Source: Hemicentrotus pulcherrimus
Taxonomy: Eukaryota > Echinodermata > Echinoidea > Camarodonta > Strongylocentrotidae
DNA: 15,529 bases
Assembly: GCA_003118195.1 (NCBI GenBank)
Contig: BEXV01000290.1
Location: 57,179 to 72,707 of the forward strand
Reading direction: 5' to 3'
Shown one piece after another: positions 1-9,674 of this stretch. Every line of letters starts with the position of its first letter. Position 1 is the stretch's first letter. The translations under genes were made by a program, and so were the position numbers. The notes under the pieces were generated by a model, which was given only the letters and a program-made list of their open reading frames with translations, searched no databases and was not told the origin of the DNA.

Positions 1-201
1 CCCCCCCCACACTTCCAGCGCCTATGTATATCAGTAACCTATAGTTCAACTGTAATGCCATATGATTATGTAAAAGAAAAAAAGTGTGCTTTATATCCAG
101 AAGAACTTCACACGGATTTGAATCGTATGAAAAATATTATCATCTTTATATACTTTCTCCGAGAAATTACTGTCATTCGCATATAGCTGGTAATTTGATA
201 C

Positions 202-679
202 TTTGAGACAAACTCGAGTTCAAGTCCCTGGACATTTTAAGGGATTTGTTCCCCAAGTGATGTATATGCAGCTGGTCACATTCCCATAGACTACAATTTC
301 TAAATATTCAACTCCACATATTATTCATGATGATCATCAGTTTCTAACATAAATGACTTACTCGTTCGTATTCAATTTATTCAGTTAAATCTGACATACG
401 AACTAATTCATGCTAAGCAAATGAAAATCTGAGACCATGTGCATGTAAAGTCTAACTTAATTCCTCTGTTGAACTTAGACATAACCCAATCGCATCCGGT
501 TGAATTTTAGTGGAGTACGTAGGATACCGAAATACAAACGTGAAATGAGTTTTTTCCCCTTTTGACCTATTCCTAACACTGCGATGATTATTCACAAATT
601 GCAGTCTATGGGAATGGGACCTATTATGGGGAATAAATCCCTTAAAATCTCCAGGAACTTGAATTCGTTTTGTCTCAAA
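202..679. repeat. Foldback element (MITE-like) with about 100-bp inverted arms
   Basis: The left arm (202-300) and the reverse complement of the right arm (594-679) align over almost their whole length. Shared blocks include TTTGAGACAAA, TTTTAAGGGATTT, GTTCC/ATTCCCC and ATTCCCATAGACT. By eye they are roughly 80% identical with small gaps. The 290-bp middle is AT-rich and has no reading frame. Long inverted arms around a non-coding centre are typical of non-autonomous DNA transposons. No clear target-site duplication was seen. Confidence 0.75.
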
Positions 680-953
680 CTAATCTCTAAATAAACGAAA
701 TGGTGGGTGCATCCAACCTAAAGTCATGAAGCTCGTGTTCTACAAATTTGAATTCAGTAGATATGGTTGGTGCTGGGGTGAAATAAAGCTTGTTAAATTC
801 CATAGAAAGAATACTGACGGTTCAATCACATCTTAGAACATAAATGCATGTTATCTGAAACTGAAAGTCTCCTATATACAGGTTAATAGAGATCGTTACC
901 ACTTTGATCACTGAGACACCACTACAAAGAATTGTTTACATGAACACACTTTA

Positions 954-977
954 AAGTACTTAATCAAGTACTTAATC
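954..977 (+). repeat. Perfect 12-bp tandem duplication
   Basis: The 12-mer aagtacttaatc occurs twice head to tail (954-965 and 966-977). It looks like local slippage in AT-rich DNA. The surrounding 680-1168 stretch holds nothing else I can name. Confidence 0.8.
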
Positions 978-1168
978 GACTATTAATCGAGAAATTCCCT
1001 GGTCTTGCGTGTCAATAAGAAATACACCGCCAGGATACGAAGGGTGTGGGGTTATGTTTGAACTCCCCAATATCCTCTTGGCAGATCACCATCACTGTGT
1101 AACATTAATCCAATAAGTTACTATTTATCATGTTAATAATATAATGGAAGTTAAACATTCATAATAAA

Positions 1169-1651
1169 GGGGAAGTCCACCCTATCTTACTAGAATCAGA
1201 AAAAAATAGAGGAACAGGTCATTAAAAATTTGAGCAAATTCTGAATAAAAATAAGAAAGTTATAAATTTGAAGTTGCGATCACTGTGACGTATCTTAATT
1301 GCGAGCTCTTCTATAACGTTTTATAAACTTTCATTTTCCTCGTCATTGATGACGAAATAAAACTTTTTTCCATACAGGGGTTGTATAAAAAAATGTTTGC
1401 GATACTTTTTTTTTTAACTGAGGTACATATAATATGGTTGATAATTTTCTAGCGGGAAGATGACCATTTTATGTTTTTTTTTTTTAAACAGAGCAAATGG
1501 GAGGGAAGCTCACAAGAAACGTCGCAGAGTTGCCAATTTGTGTTTGATTGATCGCAACTTCGCAACAAATTTAATAAAACTTCACTGGCCTGTTCCTCCT
1601 TTGTTTCTTCTTCTATTCAAACCAACGTAACATCAGGGTGGACTTCCACTT
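1169..1651. repeat. Non-autonomous DNA transposon with GGAAGTCCACCCT termini
   Basis: The ends are an inverted pair: gggg-aagtccaccct at 1169-1183 and its complement agggtggacttccac at 1635-1649. Homology continues inward in blocks (aggaacagg with the complement of cctgttcct; gaagttgcgatca near 1270 with the complement of tgatcgcaacttc near 1538), so the arms extend about 115-120 bp with gaps. The middle has two poly(T) runs and no coding frame. This is a MITE-type element of about 480 bp. The flanks are AT-rich and no target duplication is obvious. Confidence 0.7.
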
Positions 1652-2080
1652 TGATTAAAGAGTATTATTAAAGTCAGATATATTTAGGCCTGAATCATCC
1701 GTGCCAATATGTAACCTGTCTAAGGTGTCAGTGTTTAATTGAATTTCCTTCCCTTTGGTTATAATCCTTGTATGCTTTGTTTAATCTGTTAATATAACCT
1801 ATCTCGATTATATGTATATACTGTTTCTGGAAAATAAAAGAAGACAAGTGGAATATTAGACACACGATAGCTTGAAATCTTTGAGATACCCATTTGATGT
1901 CATTTTGCTGATGTTAGAGGTAGAAGAGATTGAAAAAGGAGAAGGGGGCAATGGAAGAATAATAAGAGGCAAGGAAGTATATAATCCAAAGCCCTGGGTC
2001 GCAATTGAAAATCACAAAGTGACAGGTCAAATCACCTGGAGCCATGCAGAAGGGCATTATGTCCTTCTGGCGCAGGAGTA
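1652..2080. other. AT-rich DNA without a supported gene
   Basis: A plus-strand frame of 69 codons (1872-2081) starts only from a TTG, has an acidic repetitive centre and matches nothing I know. A small hairpin (cagaagg at 2047-2053 against ccttctg at 2063-2069) lies inside it. I see no promoter, splice sites or other structure here. Confidence 0.5.
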
Positions 2081-2086
2081 ATTGTA

Positions 2087-2125
2087 TTTATTATTTGAAG
2101 AAAAAAATTGTTCTTTATATTTATT
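2087..2125 (-). promoter_or_regulatory. Two AATAAA poly(A) signals after the candidate exon
   Basis: The minus strand carries AATAAA at 2125-2120 and again at 2092-2087, about 200-235 nt after the TAA of the candidate exon ending at 2323. Their position fits a short 3' UTR, but the region is AT-rich and such hexamers also arise by chance. Confidence 0.3.
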
Positions 2126-2322
2126 AATGACTTGACCCATAGTGTTTTTGATCTTTTTTTAAATATGAGAATTTGAACTAGTTCTATTTGTTAACCATTT
2201 CTTGTTAGATGAATGAAAAGAGCTTTGTACTTCAATGCCGTATACTCGAAAATGGAATGCCAAGGGCTGATGGAGATTAATAATAGACACAACATTCTAT
2301 GGTGATAAAGTTCACACTTTAG

Positions 2323-2484
2323 TTAAACTTTCCATTCCTCATGGTTGTGCTCGTAGTTGTGCATGATCGTAGATTTATCTGGTGGAAGGTCCACATGCAA
2401 TATGAAGAGGGTTATTTCAGAGTCTCCTTCATCTGTCACTTCTGTGACGCCTGGATTTGCCACCGTTTGTTTATATAATATTTT
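2323..2484 (-). CDS. Candidate terminal coding exon, unidentified protein
   Basis: On the minus strand a frame of 53 codons runs from just after a tatttag acceptor-like site (2487-2485) to a TAA at 2325-2323. The peptide has mixed, protein-like composition: TVANPGVTEVTDEGDSEI, then a hydrophobic strand TLFILHVDLPPDK, then a His/Asn/Glu-rich end MHNYEHNHEEWKV. Upstream lies a long (CT)n tract on this strand that could act as a polypyrimidine tract. An alternative acceptor at 2452-2451 would shorten the exon to 2450-2323 in phase 1. Two AATAAA hexamers follow within 240 nt. I do not recognise the family. It may be the end of a neighbouring gene on the same strand as EHD, a decayed transposon frame, or chance; 53 open codons alone are not proof. 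Confidence 0.3.
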   Translation of the reverse strand, partial: KILYKQTVANPGVTEVTDEGDSEITLFILHVDLPPDKSTIMHNYEHNHEEWKV

Positions 2485-2493
2485 CTAAATAAT

Positions 2494-2497
<4 letters not shown>

Positions 2498-2524
<27 letters not shown>
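2498..2524. repeat. (AG)n microsatellite
   Basis: There are about 13 uninterrupted AG dinucleotides. On the minus strand it is a CT tract immediately upstream of the acceptor-like site of the candidate exon ending at 2323. The following 2525-3000 is AT-rich and holds no feature I can support. Confidence 0.97.
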
Positions 2525-2929
2525 TAAGAAATGTCATAGGAGATGTGTTTAATCCATTTTTTTCTAATATGCCTACATGGCATGCTCCACTCCAGACCGT
2601 TCATTTAATTTTCAGCACATTTAATATAAAATATGAAAAGGTATATAGTATGCAGAGCACTCCTCTTTAACAAAACAAAATAGACAAAAGGAAAACACCA
2701 AACAATCACATGGATGTAAAATAAAATCATGAGGTAATTATAATTGATGTTTACAATTTTGGCTACTGGTATATATCGCTTAGTAAGGACACATGGGATA
2801 TTTTTTTTTTATTCTAAAAATATATATCTTGGAAGGATGATACCACAAGGACTTAACATGTCTGATTCAACACATGTGTCTGAAATCAATAAGTAATCAG
2901 AAATAAGAAATGTGATTATATTGCTTTTC

Positions 2930-3253
2930 ACCTATTTGGAGTATTGACCTGGGGAAACAACAAGGAATTCTGATACAGAGTTACATTCCTCATGTCAGGA
3001 AACGATCTTGTTTACATCAAAGGAAATTCCTCCTCTTTATGAGGAAGTCTGGTTCATTAGATTGACACTTGATCCTTGTACAGCGCAAGTAGGTTCATGG
3101 TTGATATTATGTAGAAATGAATTGAAAGTTCTTTCGGACAATAATTCTCTCTCTTTTGGGAGTGGCCTGCTTCATGTTATTCTCTGGCATTGTTCCTGAT
3201 TGCACCTTTTCATTTCCAATAAAAAATACCGGTAGTTAAAAAAAAAAAAAAAA
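2930..3253 (+). repeat. Possible 3' end of a retroposed or transcribed sequence with poly(A) run
   Basis: On the plus strand an AATAAA (3218-3223) is followed 14 nt later by 16 A residues (3238-3253), the arrangement expected at the 3' end of a reverse-transcribed polyadenylated RNA. The preceding 250 bp have somewhat higher GC content than the surroundings and contain a 63-codon open frame (3008-3199, TTG start) with no recognisable family. The 5' limit is not visible and I saw no flanking target duplication. It could be a truncated LINE/SINE copy, a processed pseudogene tail, or a real 3' end with a chance A run. The start coordinate is approximate. Confidence 0.35.
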
Positions 3254-3345
3254 GCCGGATCTTGGATAATTATGTACCTTGATTTTTAGCTTGCCAAATT
3301 TATATGTTTAGAACAATTAAAAATTTAAAGTTCAAACTACATGTC

Positions 3346-3420
3346 GTCTGTTCAGAGCCAGAAGGGTATTATTAATTCTGTGTCATATACCAGTTAACGC
3401 CCTTCTGGCTCCAAACAGAC
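3346..3420. repeat. 75-bp imperfect hairpin (GAGCCAGAAGGG arms)
   Basis: The left arm gtctgttcagagccagaaggg (3346-3366) and the complement of the right arm (3400-3420) match at 19 of 21 positions, separated by a 33-bp loop. A shorter hairpin with the same CAGAAGG core lies at 2047-2069. Two related hairpins 1.3 kb apart suggest a small repeat family, for example the remnant ends of a foldback transposon. Confidence 0.75.
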
Positions 3421-3429
3421 AAATCCAGG

Positions 3430-6400
3430 TGGACAGATAACCCAACTTACATACTGTTGTCTGTAAAGACAGCTTTCAGTAAGCTGCCAAGAAGGCACGC
3501 TGAGGGAAACACATTAAATCCACCTTGAGCAATATTGTGTATAATCATGCCAGATTATCCTTTTCGTATCTAAAGAGGAATAAAACAAAATATCTACATG
3601 TATGTACTTCTTAGTCAGTCCAAAGACATTAGTACTAATCTGTTCAGCATGTACATGTCTGCATGTATATATAGAGATCTGTTTTGCTGCATAATTGCCT
3701 ATCATCCAAAACACACGACACAACACTCAACAGCTCACATTATTCCAACATAAGAACACAAACAATTGTTCAATGCACTCTCCTTTCTTAAAGATTTAAT
3801 GCTTCACTTTTTGACAATTACATAGACGTTTCTTTAAAAAACAACTACCAAATCCTCTATTACCTCTACAAACAATAAATGGCAAGCAGATGCTATATGA
3901 ACTTTGCTTCATGCCACTATAATGAGAAAAACATTTCACACTAGTGATATCAACATAATAATTTCAGCATCTGTATTTCTAAGATGTAATGTGCAATTTA
4001 TGTTTCTCTGAACTTGTGAAGTGTCTATATTCAGGTTTTTTCTGTCTTTCTTCTCTTAAAAAAATTCAAAATTATGCATTTTTCAAACTGACTTTGCTTG
4101 ACTTTGTAATTTGATAAGAACACAAAGAAACTGTTCTTTTTGCCTCATGGCTCCATATGTTTCGTGCTAAAGAAGCAATATATTGAACATTGCCTGGTTT
4201 AACAATCCATTCTAGTGCACAAATAGGTTTAATTTGAAGTTTGAACCTTGACTTGTGAAACAAGAGATGTTCCAGTCATGATCCACTTTTGTACAGTGTA
4301 CAAATGATCCCAATATGCCCACATGCAGCAGTTATAATTGAAGAAAAAAATCAAATGAGTTATATTCAGTGGCCCCATACATGTATCATTGCTGCAATGT
4401 TATTTAAAAAAAAAATAATAATCTACATCTCTAATCAACATTTACAACCAATTTAACAAGTAGTATTCTAATTTTAACAATATGAATAAAGATGGGGGAG
4501 GGGATATTATGCAACTGCTTCATCATTTTTAGTATTTCAGACATTCAAAGACTTCTGTTATAATATAAATGCAAGCAAATTTCAAAATATACAAAATCTA
4601 TTAGACCAGGACAATATTCTCAAGAAAGAAAAAATATGGTATGGCCAGTGAAAACACTGTTTAAAAACATGTGAAATTGTGTATGAGAACATGGTACCTT
4701 TGTACATACACTTTATGTACATATATTTAACAGCTCAACCAACAATACATTGTAGTCCTTCTCCAACATTACTTTGATCAATAATTCACCACTGAAAAAA
4801 CCTGAATTGTTTATATTATAATCTCTAGGGTACATTGGAAAAGAGTGCACATACATGTACAACATAAATGAAGAAGAAAAGCTATCAAACAAGAAAACCT
4901 CTTTACCAAATGAGCACATTCTTTCTTAAAATGGCAATAACTCTAACGATAACTCTAATCTTCAGTGGTTCACAGCTCATCTTAAATATTCTTCTACACG
5001 AAATGCACCAATTTTGGTAACAATCAAGCTACTTGTAAATAAAAAGATGGCTATCTACTAGTAGGTTATCTTGAAAAGCTGATGATGAAATAAATGCAGT
5101 AGTAAATGTATCATGTTACAATAATTATTTTATGAGTCATGAACTATACACTGTGACTCACATAACAAAACTCTGTGTACATTATACAAAATAGATAGAA
5201 AGGAATTTGGCTTACTATAAGTTTTATACACAATCACTAGTACTTTGGTAACAATTACAGTCACTACACCACATGTAGTGGCTGTAGTAATGACCTAATA
5301 ACTGTCAAATATACCATGACATAAATCATCAATTAAATGTCTGGATATAACAGACTATGGTGGCAGAAACTAAAATCTCAATAACATTTTATATCTGCTG
5401 GTATAAAGAAAAATAATTTGATGACACACGCACACAGCTACATTACATGCGATATAACTCAATATAATATACATACATTGTAGAGTAAAGATACATACAG
5501 TGTTGGAAGCAACTAATATTCTTTTATAGATTAAAAAGCCAATATTTATAATATAAACTTTGAAGCACACAGTGCGAGAGTTGCCAATGTTAAAATAGCA
5601 TTGTGTAACAAACTGTCAATAATGGATGATAAATCGCTGCATGCATCAGCCGCATTTGTTTTACAATGAAAATGAATGAATCACATGAAACTGAAACTGA
5701 CATGAAGGCAACCCCACTGTACTATACAATTCATGTAGTTAATAATTGTGCCGCATTATTCGTACTGTATGAAAATCAGCCAACATCAAGGTACATATTT
5801 TATGCTGTCTTTTTTCACCATTTCACTATATACCCCGGTACATGTATCAACATAATTTATCATACATCACTGTTCATTACATGATATACATGTATTTGAA
5901 CTGGAAGAGTCTTGGCACTTTATTTTAAACAAGTACATGTCATGAATTTCAATGCACTGCCATTTTTAAATTCGCACTAATAATTAACATAATTAATGAT
6001 GCATGTTTGTATGTATTACAATGTACATGTCAATATCTTGGAACATAAAGACATATCATGTTTTCAATATAGCTTTGAAAAGAAAAGTAAAGAAAACCAA
6101 AACTAGAACAAATTTTACCTGTAAAGAACTGCTCTAACACTGCCACCAGATTATCAAAACCCAAGCTACATGTAGAAGAGTACTAAAATTCATTACAGAG
6201 TATTGTACAATTATGATTCTGTAGTTTTTGTAACATTTAACAGAGTATGGTCAAACACAAACAATCGTACAAACTAAAAGGATTTGGAAAGAGACCAACA
6301 AAGTATGAGAAAGTATCATTTCCTAGTCTTTCTGTATCTGTGTGGCTTGGCAAAATTTACATTATCTGTCCTTCATTTTTCAAGATTATGCAATACAATC

Positions 6401-7794
6401 TAATTGCACTGATGTACAAACCTTGAACCGATTATGATTATGAGAAAACAAAAAAAAAGTCAGAGAATGTACATGTTTATTCCATTTAATTTGTAAATAG
6501 ATCACTGAGGTCAAATGCTACCAAAAGAATGAAGTGCATCCATTGAATTGCTATGTACAGTAGCAGTTATCAAGTCATAATTCAATTTATGAAAGATGGG
6601 TTTCCAAGGACTTTGCTCAAACAAGGGTGTAAAATCCTAACAAATGTGCACATGTATACGGTAACTAGAAAGAAGGATAGTGATTGAGATACATGTACAT
6701 GTTCTATGTTTTTAGTGCAGCAATGAATAATTTGTATGTCTTGGAAATAATGTCCTTTTTCATTTGATAAGGTATTTGATAATATAGAAAGTCTTGATTT
6801 TCAATATACTGGTGCGCAAAATGAAAGTCAAATTTGAGAGAACCAATGTCATATGTCAAGAACATCTCAAGTAGATTGTGAAGGTCGTATTAAAACTGTC
6901 ACAATACAAACACTTGTATCTGTATGGGCGGCCTTAGTATGGGGTGTACATGCATGTACAGTATGTGAGTTCATTGACTTTATCACATTTGTAGGCTTCT
7001 TATCTTTAGAAAGCAGTTAAGAAGAGGGCATTTACTACAGGATTTGCAATGTTCACAGTCCTGTTTTGATCGTAGTATGTACACACATGATCAATTTCAT
7101 ACATGAAGCACGGGCCTGATACTTGGGAAATACAGCGTTGTTACTGCCCCAAAGGTGTACAATGACGATAAGATTCCTTTGGGTAAATATCCATTACAAC
7201 ATGTTATCTACTGTAGTACTACTTCTGGTCTTTGGGAAAGGAAAGTACAAAGTACAATCTTCACACATGGTTACTATACAAACACATGTAGACACAGTTT
7301 TACTTGAGATGAACTTCCCACTGTACCTCTTTACTATCTTGCACAATTCAAACATTCATTAAACACCATAACTCCTTAAAATGTTATTACTGTTTCAATC
7401 ATCATGCTACCACATATAGTGTACTTCGAATATGGAAAATAGTTGAACAGGTATCTGAAAATGAATTGCAGATACAGGTGTACATTAGACACTGTACATT
7501 TTATAGTTGCACATACATGTAGACATACATGTACATGTACATTGTACGTGTAAAGGGGAAGTTGACATGGATAGTAGAAATAGACACTGAGCATTGAACT
7601 ACTTTTATGTGGGTGAGACCAAAACAAATTAATTAGGAGAAAGTACTAACAGGAACTAAGTGTACTTTCATTGTATATCAAATGCTACTTACATGTATGT
7701 TGGGAATACCAAATGTTTCCCTGGCCTGTATCCCTTTACTTTCAGTTCTTAGTGAGCTCAACTTACAGTACATGGGAAACTGGACTTCATAAAG
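3430..7794. other. AT-rich region downstream of EHD, no supported gene
   Basis: This 4.4 kb has stops in all frames, no long open frame, and no transposon-type inverted repeats. Its most visible property is repeated TACATGTA and TGTACA motifs, from about 3596 onward. It may be extended EHD 3' UTR, intron of an unseen minus-strand gene, or intergenic DNA. A small hairpin at 5263-5288 (ACTACA-CCAC / GTGG-TGTAGT) is the only local structure noted. Two short exon-like patches on the minus strand are described under findings. Confidence 0.5.
7494..7545. repeat. ACATGT-type low-complexity cluster
   Basis: Overlapping copies of TACATGTA and its variants (acatacatgtagacatacatgtacatgtacattgtac) fill this stretch. 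The 6-bp unit ACATGT is self-complementary when extended, so the tract can pair with itself. Confidence 0.8.
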
Positions 7795-8007
7795 GATCAG
7801 TATAATTGTTAGTTTATTTTAGAGTTAATTTTGTGGAAGGGAGCTTTTAACTTCCAAATCAATCTGACTCAGAAACAAGCACACTCTTAAAAGAGAATTA
7901 AATTTTATCCTATATATCTTTTTTTTTCTATCCTTATGTAATTAGGTATGTACAATGTACTGTTGCAATGTAAATTAGTATTACTATAACCCAATTGAAT
8001 TTGTGAA
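7795..8007 (-). other. Probable proximal 3' UTR of the EHD gene
   Basis: This is the stretch after the EHD stop codon down to the first AATAAA on the minus strand (7818-7813). It has no coding content and is AT-rich with a run of A residues on the transcript strand near 7921. The real transcript end could be much further downstream, because the DNA to about 3.5 kb is similar in texture and EHD mRNAs in other animals often have long 3' UTRs. Confidence 0.45.
7813..7818 (-). promoter_or_regulatory. Candidate poly(A) signal AATAAA for EHD
   Basis: The plus strand reads tttatt, which is a perfect AATAAA on the minus strand, about 190 nt after the EHD stop. It is the first exact hexamer after the stop. 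Another lies at 6482-6477. Hexamers are common in AT-rich DNA, so use of this one is inferred from distance only. Confidence 0.4.
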
Positions 8008-8715
8008 TCATTGCGGATCGTGACCACTGAATCCCCTTTTACTTGGGGGTACCAAATGCCAGGGTAGGTCTGAGGGAATTTCATGCCCATCTAATTTGAT
8101 ATCTATGAGATGTAAACACAGACCAAACTCCTCTCTGTCAAGCATACCATCTCGGTCAACATCAGCCAGCTTCCATATCCTGCCGAGTGTAAGGTTGGGC
8201 AGCTTGGACTTGACCATGTGCTTCTTGGCCACAGTACCAGAGATCTTATTTTCGATGGGACCTAGGGTATTGAAGACCTTCTCATATTCATCCATCTTAT
8301 CTTCCACGACCCACGTCTGGATCTCATTCTTGCCGAAGTCTGCACCCTCTCCGTATCCCGTGCCGAATGGACCAGACTCGTCCGCGGTGAAAGCTCCGCC
8401 CCTGATGAGCTGCTTCTTATCCAGAGCCTCTTCGGTAGGGATCATCTGCATGAGGCGGGTCATGTCGGTGCTCAACATCTGATCCACCTTCTCAATCATG
8501 CGTGGTTTGAGGGTGTGGAACTTGGTGAAATCCATATCCTTCAAGACTTCCCGCATGCGACTGAGAGAGGGGAAATCCCCTGGTGAGATCTGGTAGGTTC
8601 GCTCTACCTCCTTGTATACTTCAGGTAGGTTGTTGATCAGCTCTTTCTTCTTGGCATCCTTGCCAAACATGGATGGCATATCACGTTTCAGAATGCTCAT
8701 CACATAGGCATGGAC
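8008..8715 (-). CDS. EHD1: EH-domain-containing protein (EHD1/3/4-like), last coding exon
   Basis: EHD proteins are dynamin-like ATPases that tubulate endosomal membranes and drive receptor recycling; their C-terminal EH domain binds NPF-motif partners. This exon encodes the last 235 residues, against about 535 for the whole protein in vertebrates. Residues 1-100 are the C-terminal helical region, opening VHAYVMSILKRDMP and containing QISPGDFPSL (about 42-51). A GPF followed by GYGEG (115-124) marks the linker. The EH domain covers about 137-230: LGRIWKLADVD holds the ligand-binding Trp181, followed by a complete EF-hand calcium loop from Asp185 to Glu196 (DVDRDGMLDREE). The end PPSKR is typical, followed by an extra GFSGHDPQ before TGA. 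The exon starts at 8715 in phase 0, directly after a tttgtag acceptor; the GTG at 8703 is only an internal Val codon. The N-terminal G domain is not in this window. Which EHD paralogue this is cannot be decided here; in many invertebrates there is only one. Family assignment is very secure. Confidence 0.97.
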   Translation of the reverse strand, partial: VHAYVMSILKRDMPSMFGKDAKKKELINNLPEVYKEVERTYQISPGDFPSLSRMREVLKDMDFTKFHTLKPRMIEKVDQMLSTDMTRLMQMIPTEEALDKKQLIRGGAFTADESGPFGTGYGEGADFGKNEIQTWVVEDKMDEYEKVFNTLGPIENKISGTVAKKHMVKSKLPNLTLGRIWKLADVDRDGMLDREEFGLCLHLIDIKLDGHEIPSDLPWHLVPPSKRGFSGHDPQ

Positions 8716-8738
8716 CTACAAAAGGAGAAAATTAAAAC
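8716..8738 (-). promoter_or_regulatory. 3' splice acceptor of the EHD last exon
   Basis: Read on the minus strand, this stretch is pyrimidine-rich (ttttaattttctccttttgtag) and ends in AG at 8717-8716. The following exon then reads in frame into the conserved EHD sequence VHAY, which fits family alignments without gap. It is therefore a U2-type acceptor for a phase-0 intron. Confidence 0.9.
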
Positions 8739-9431
8739 AACGGGAGAAGGATGAATAAAATGATTTCACTAGTATTTGAAAAAAATGTACATCGGATTCA
8801 CAAATCAATGTGATATTATGTGGAACATTTATATACAAGCTCGAAGTAAGCTCCATGTGCATGTACACTTGAATGAAAATCTCTTTGAGCCAATAGCAAT
8901 CTTTCCACATTCCGATCATGATGTCAATGTCTGATTGTCAAAGCATATACATGTACATTGTACACATATGTATTGATATGAAATCAGTGGAATGTGTCTA
9001 CATGGTGTAAATGTAAACACTGAACTCCTTGCACTGAACTAAAGAACAAAAAGAACTTTTGGAAGTGTTAACAAAAGCAATGAAAAGTGCCATGTTTGCA
9101 ACTATATGCATGTAAACAGTAACACAGGGAGTCATATAGAAGGGTGATGATCAGAAGAAAGTAGAAACAAAAAAAAAAGGAAGGACAAAAATAATTACTA
9201 TGACTTTTGAGAGATGGAACAACTTTAGCCAGGTAAATGTTGATGTTTTTTTTTTCAATCAGTGTTGTTAAGTTTTGTACTGCAAGTGGAAAACAATTTC
9301 CAGTTTGTTGAATTGAATAGGGCTATCAATTTATTCTAATTAAAAAAAGTAGTAGGAATAAGCTTTTCGTATAATTTTGTTAATAAAAATGACATTCACT
9401 AATTACCTGTGTATTATTTATGGAATGAATA

Positions 9432-9450
9432 CATTTTCATTTTCATTTTC
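9432..9450 (+). repeat. (CATTTT)3 microsatellite
   Basis: Three consecutive copies of attttc/cattttc occur in the EHD intron, a short simple repeat. The intron stretch 8740-9430 around it is otherwise AT-rich without structure that I can name. Confidence 0.75.
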
Positions 9451-9512
9451 TATTTCTAAGCATCCGGCATATTTCTAGGGAATCTCAGGCTTACTGATAT
9501 CTTTACTGCAGT

Positions 9513-9552
9513 ACCGGTACATGTACATTGTACTCATGTACATGTACATGTA
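9513..9552. repeat. ACATGT-type low-complexity cluster in the EHD intron
   Basis: It contains accggtacatgtacattgtac followed by catgtacatgtacatgtag. The repeated unit is ACATGT, in the same motif family as the clusters near 7.5, 12.8, 13.2 and 15.2 kb. Confidence 0.8.
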
Positions 9553-9674
9553 GATTTCAATTCTATCTTCCTTTTCACTGCTTCCACAGATTAACACAGT
9601 TGTGTGGTAAGAAGAACAGCCCCAAAGTGTACAGTTACTTGCATGGACATGTAGTAAACACACGTACATGTAAC

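Noticed and set aside
1872..2081. 69-codon plus-strand frame
   Set aside because: TTG start, no family resemblance and no splice or promoter context. Frames of this length occur about a dozen times by chance in this window.
7376..7627. 83-codon minus-strand frame
   Set aside because: Built largely from TACATGTA repeats (HVHVC, YTYN stretches); low-complexity chance frame.
7758..7763. Minus-strand gtaagt donor near the EHD 3' end
   Set aside because: The only open frame leading to it contains no upstream AG before an in-frame stop, so no coding exon can end there.
7741..7806. Plus-strand exon after a strong acceptor-like ccctttactttcag (7731-7744)
   Set aside because: The short frame FLVSSTYSTWETGLHKGSV soon stops, has no partner exon, and lies opposite similarly weak minus-strand signals; treated as chance.
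8096..8482. 128-codon plus-strand frame
   Set aside because: It is the antisense shadow of the EHD exon; its Ser/Pro-rich product follows from the conserved coding strand.
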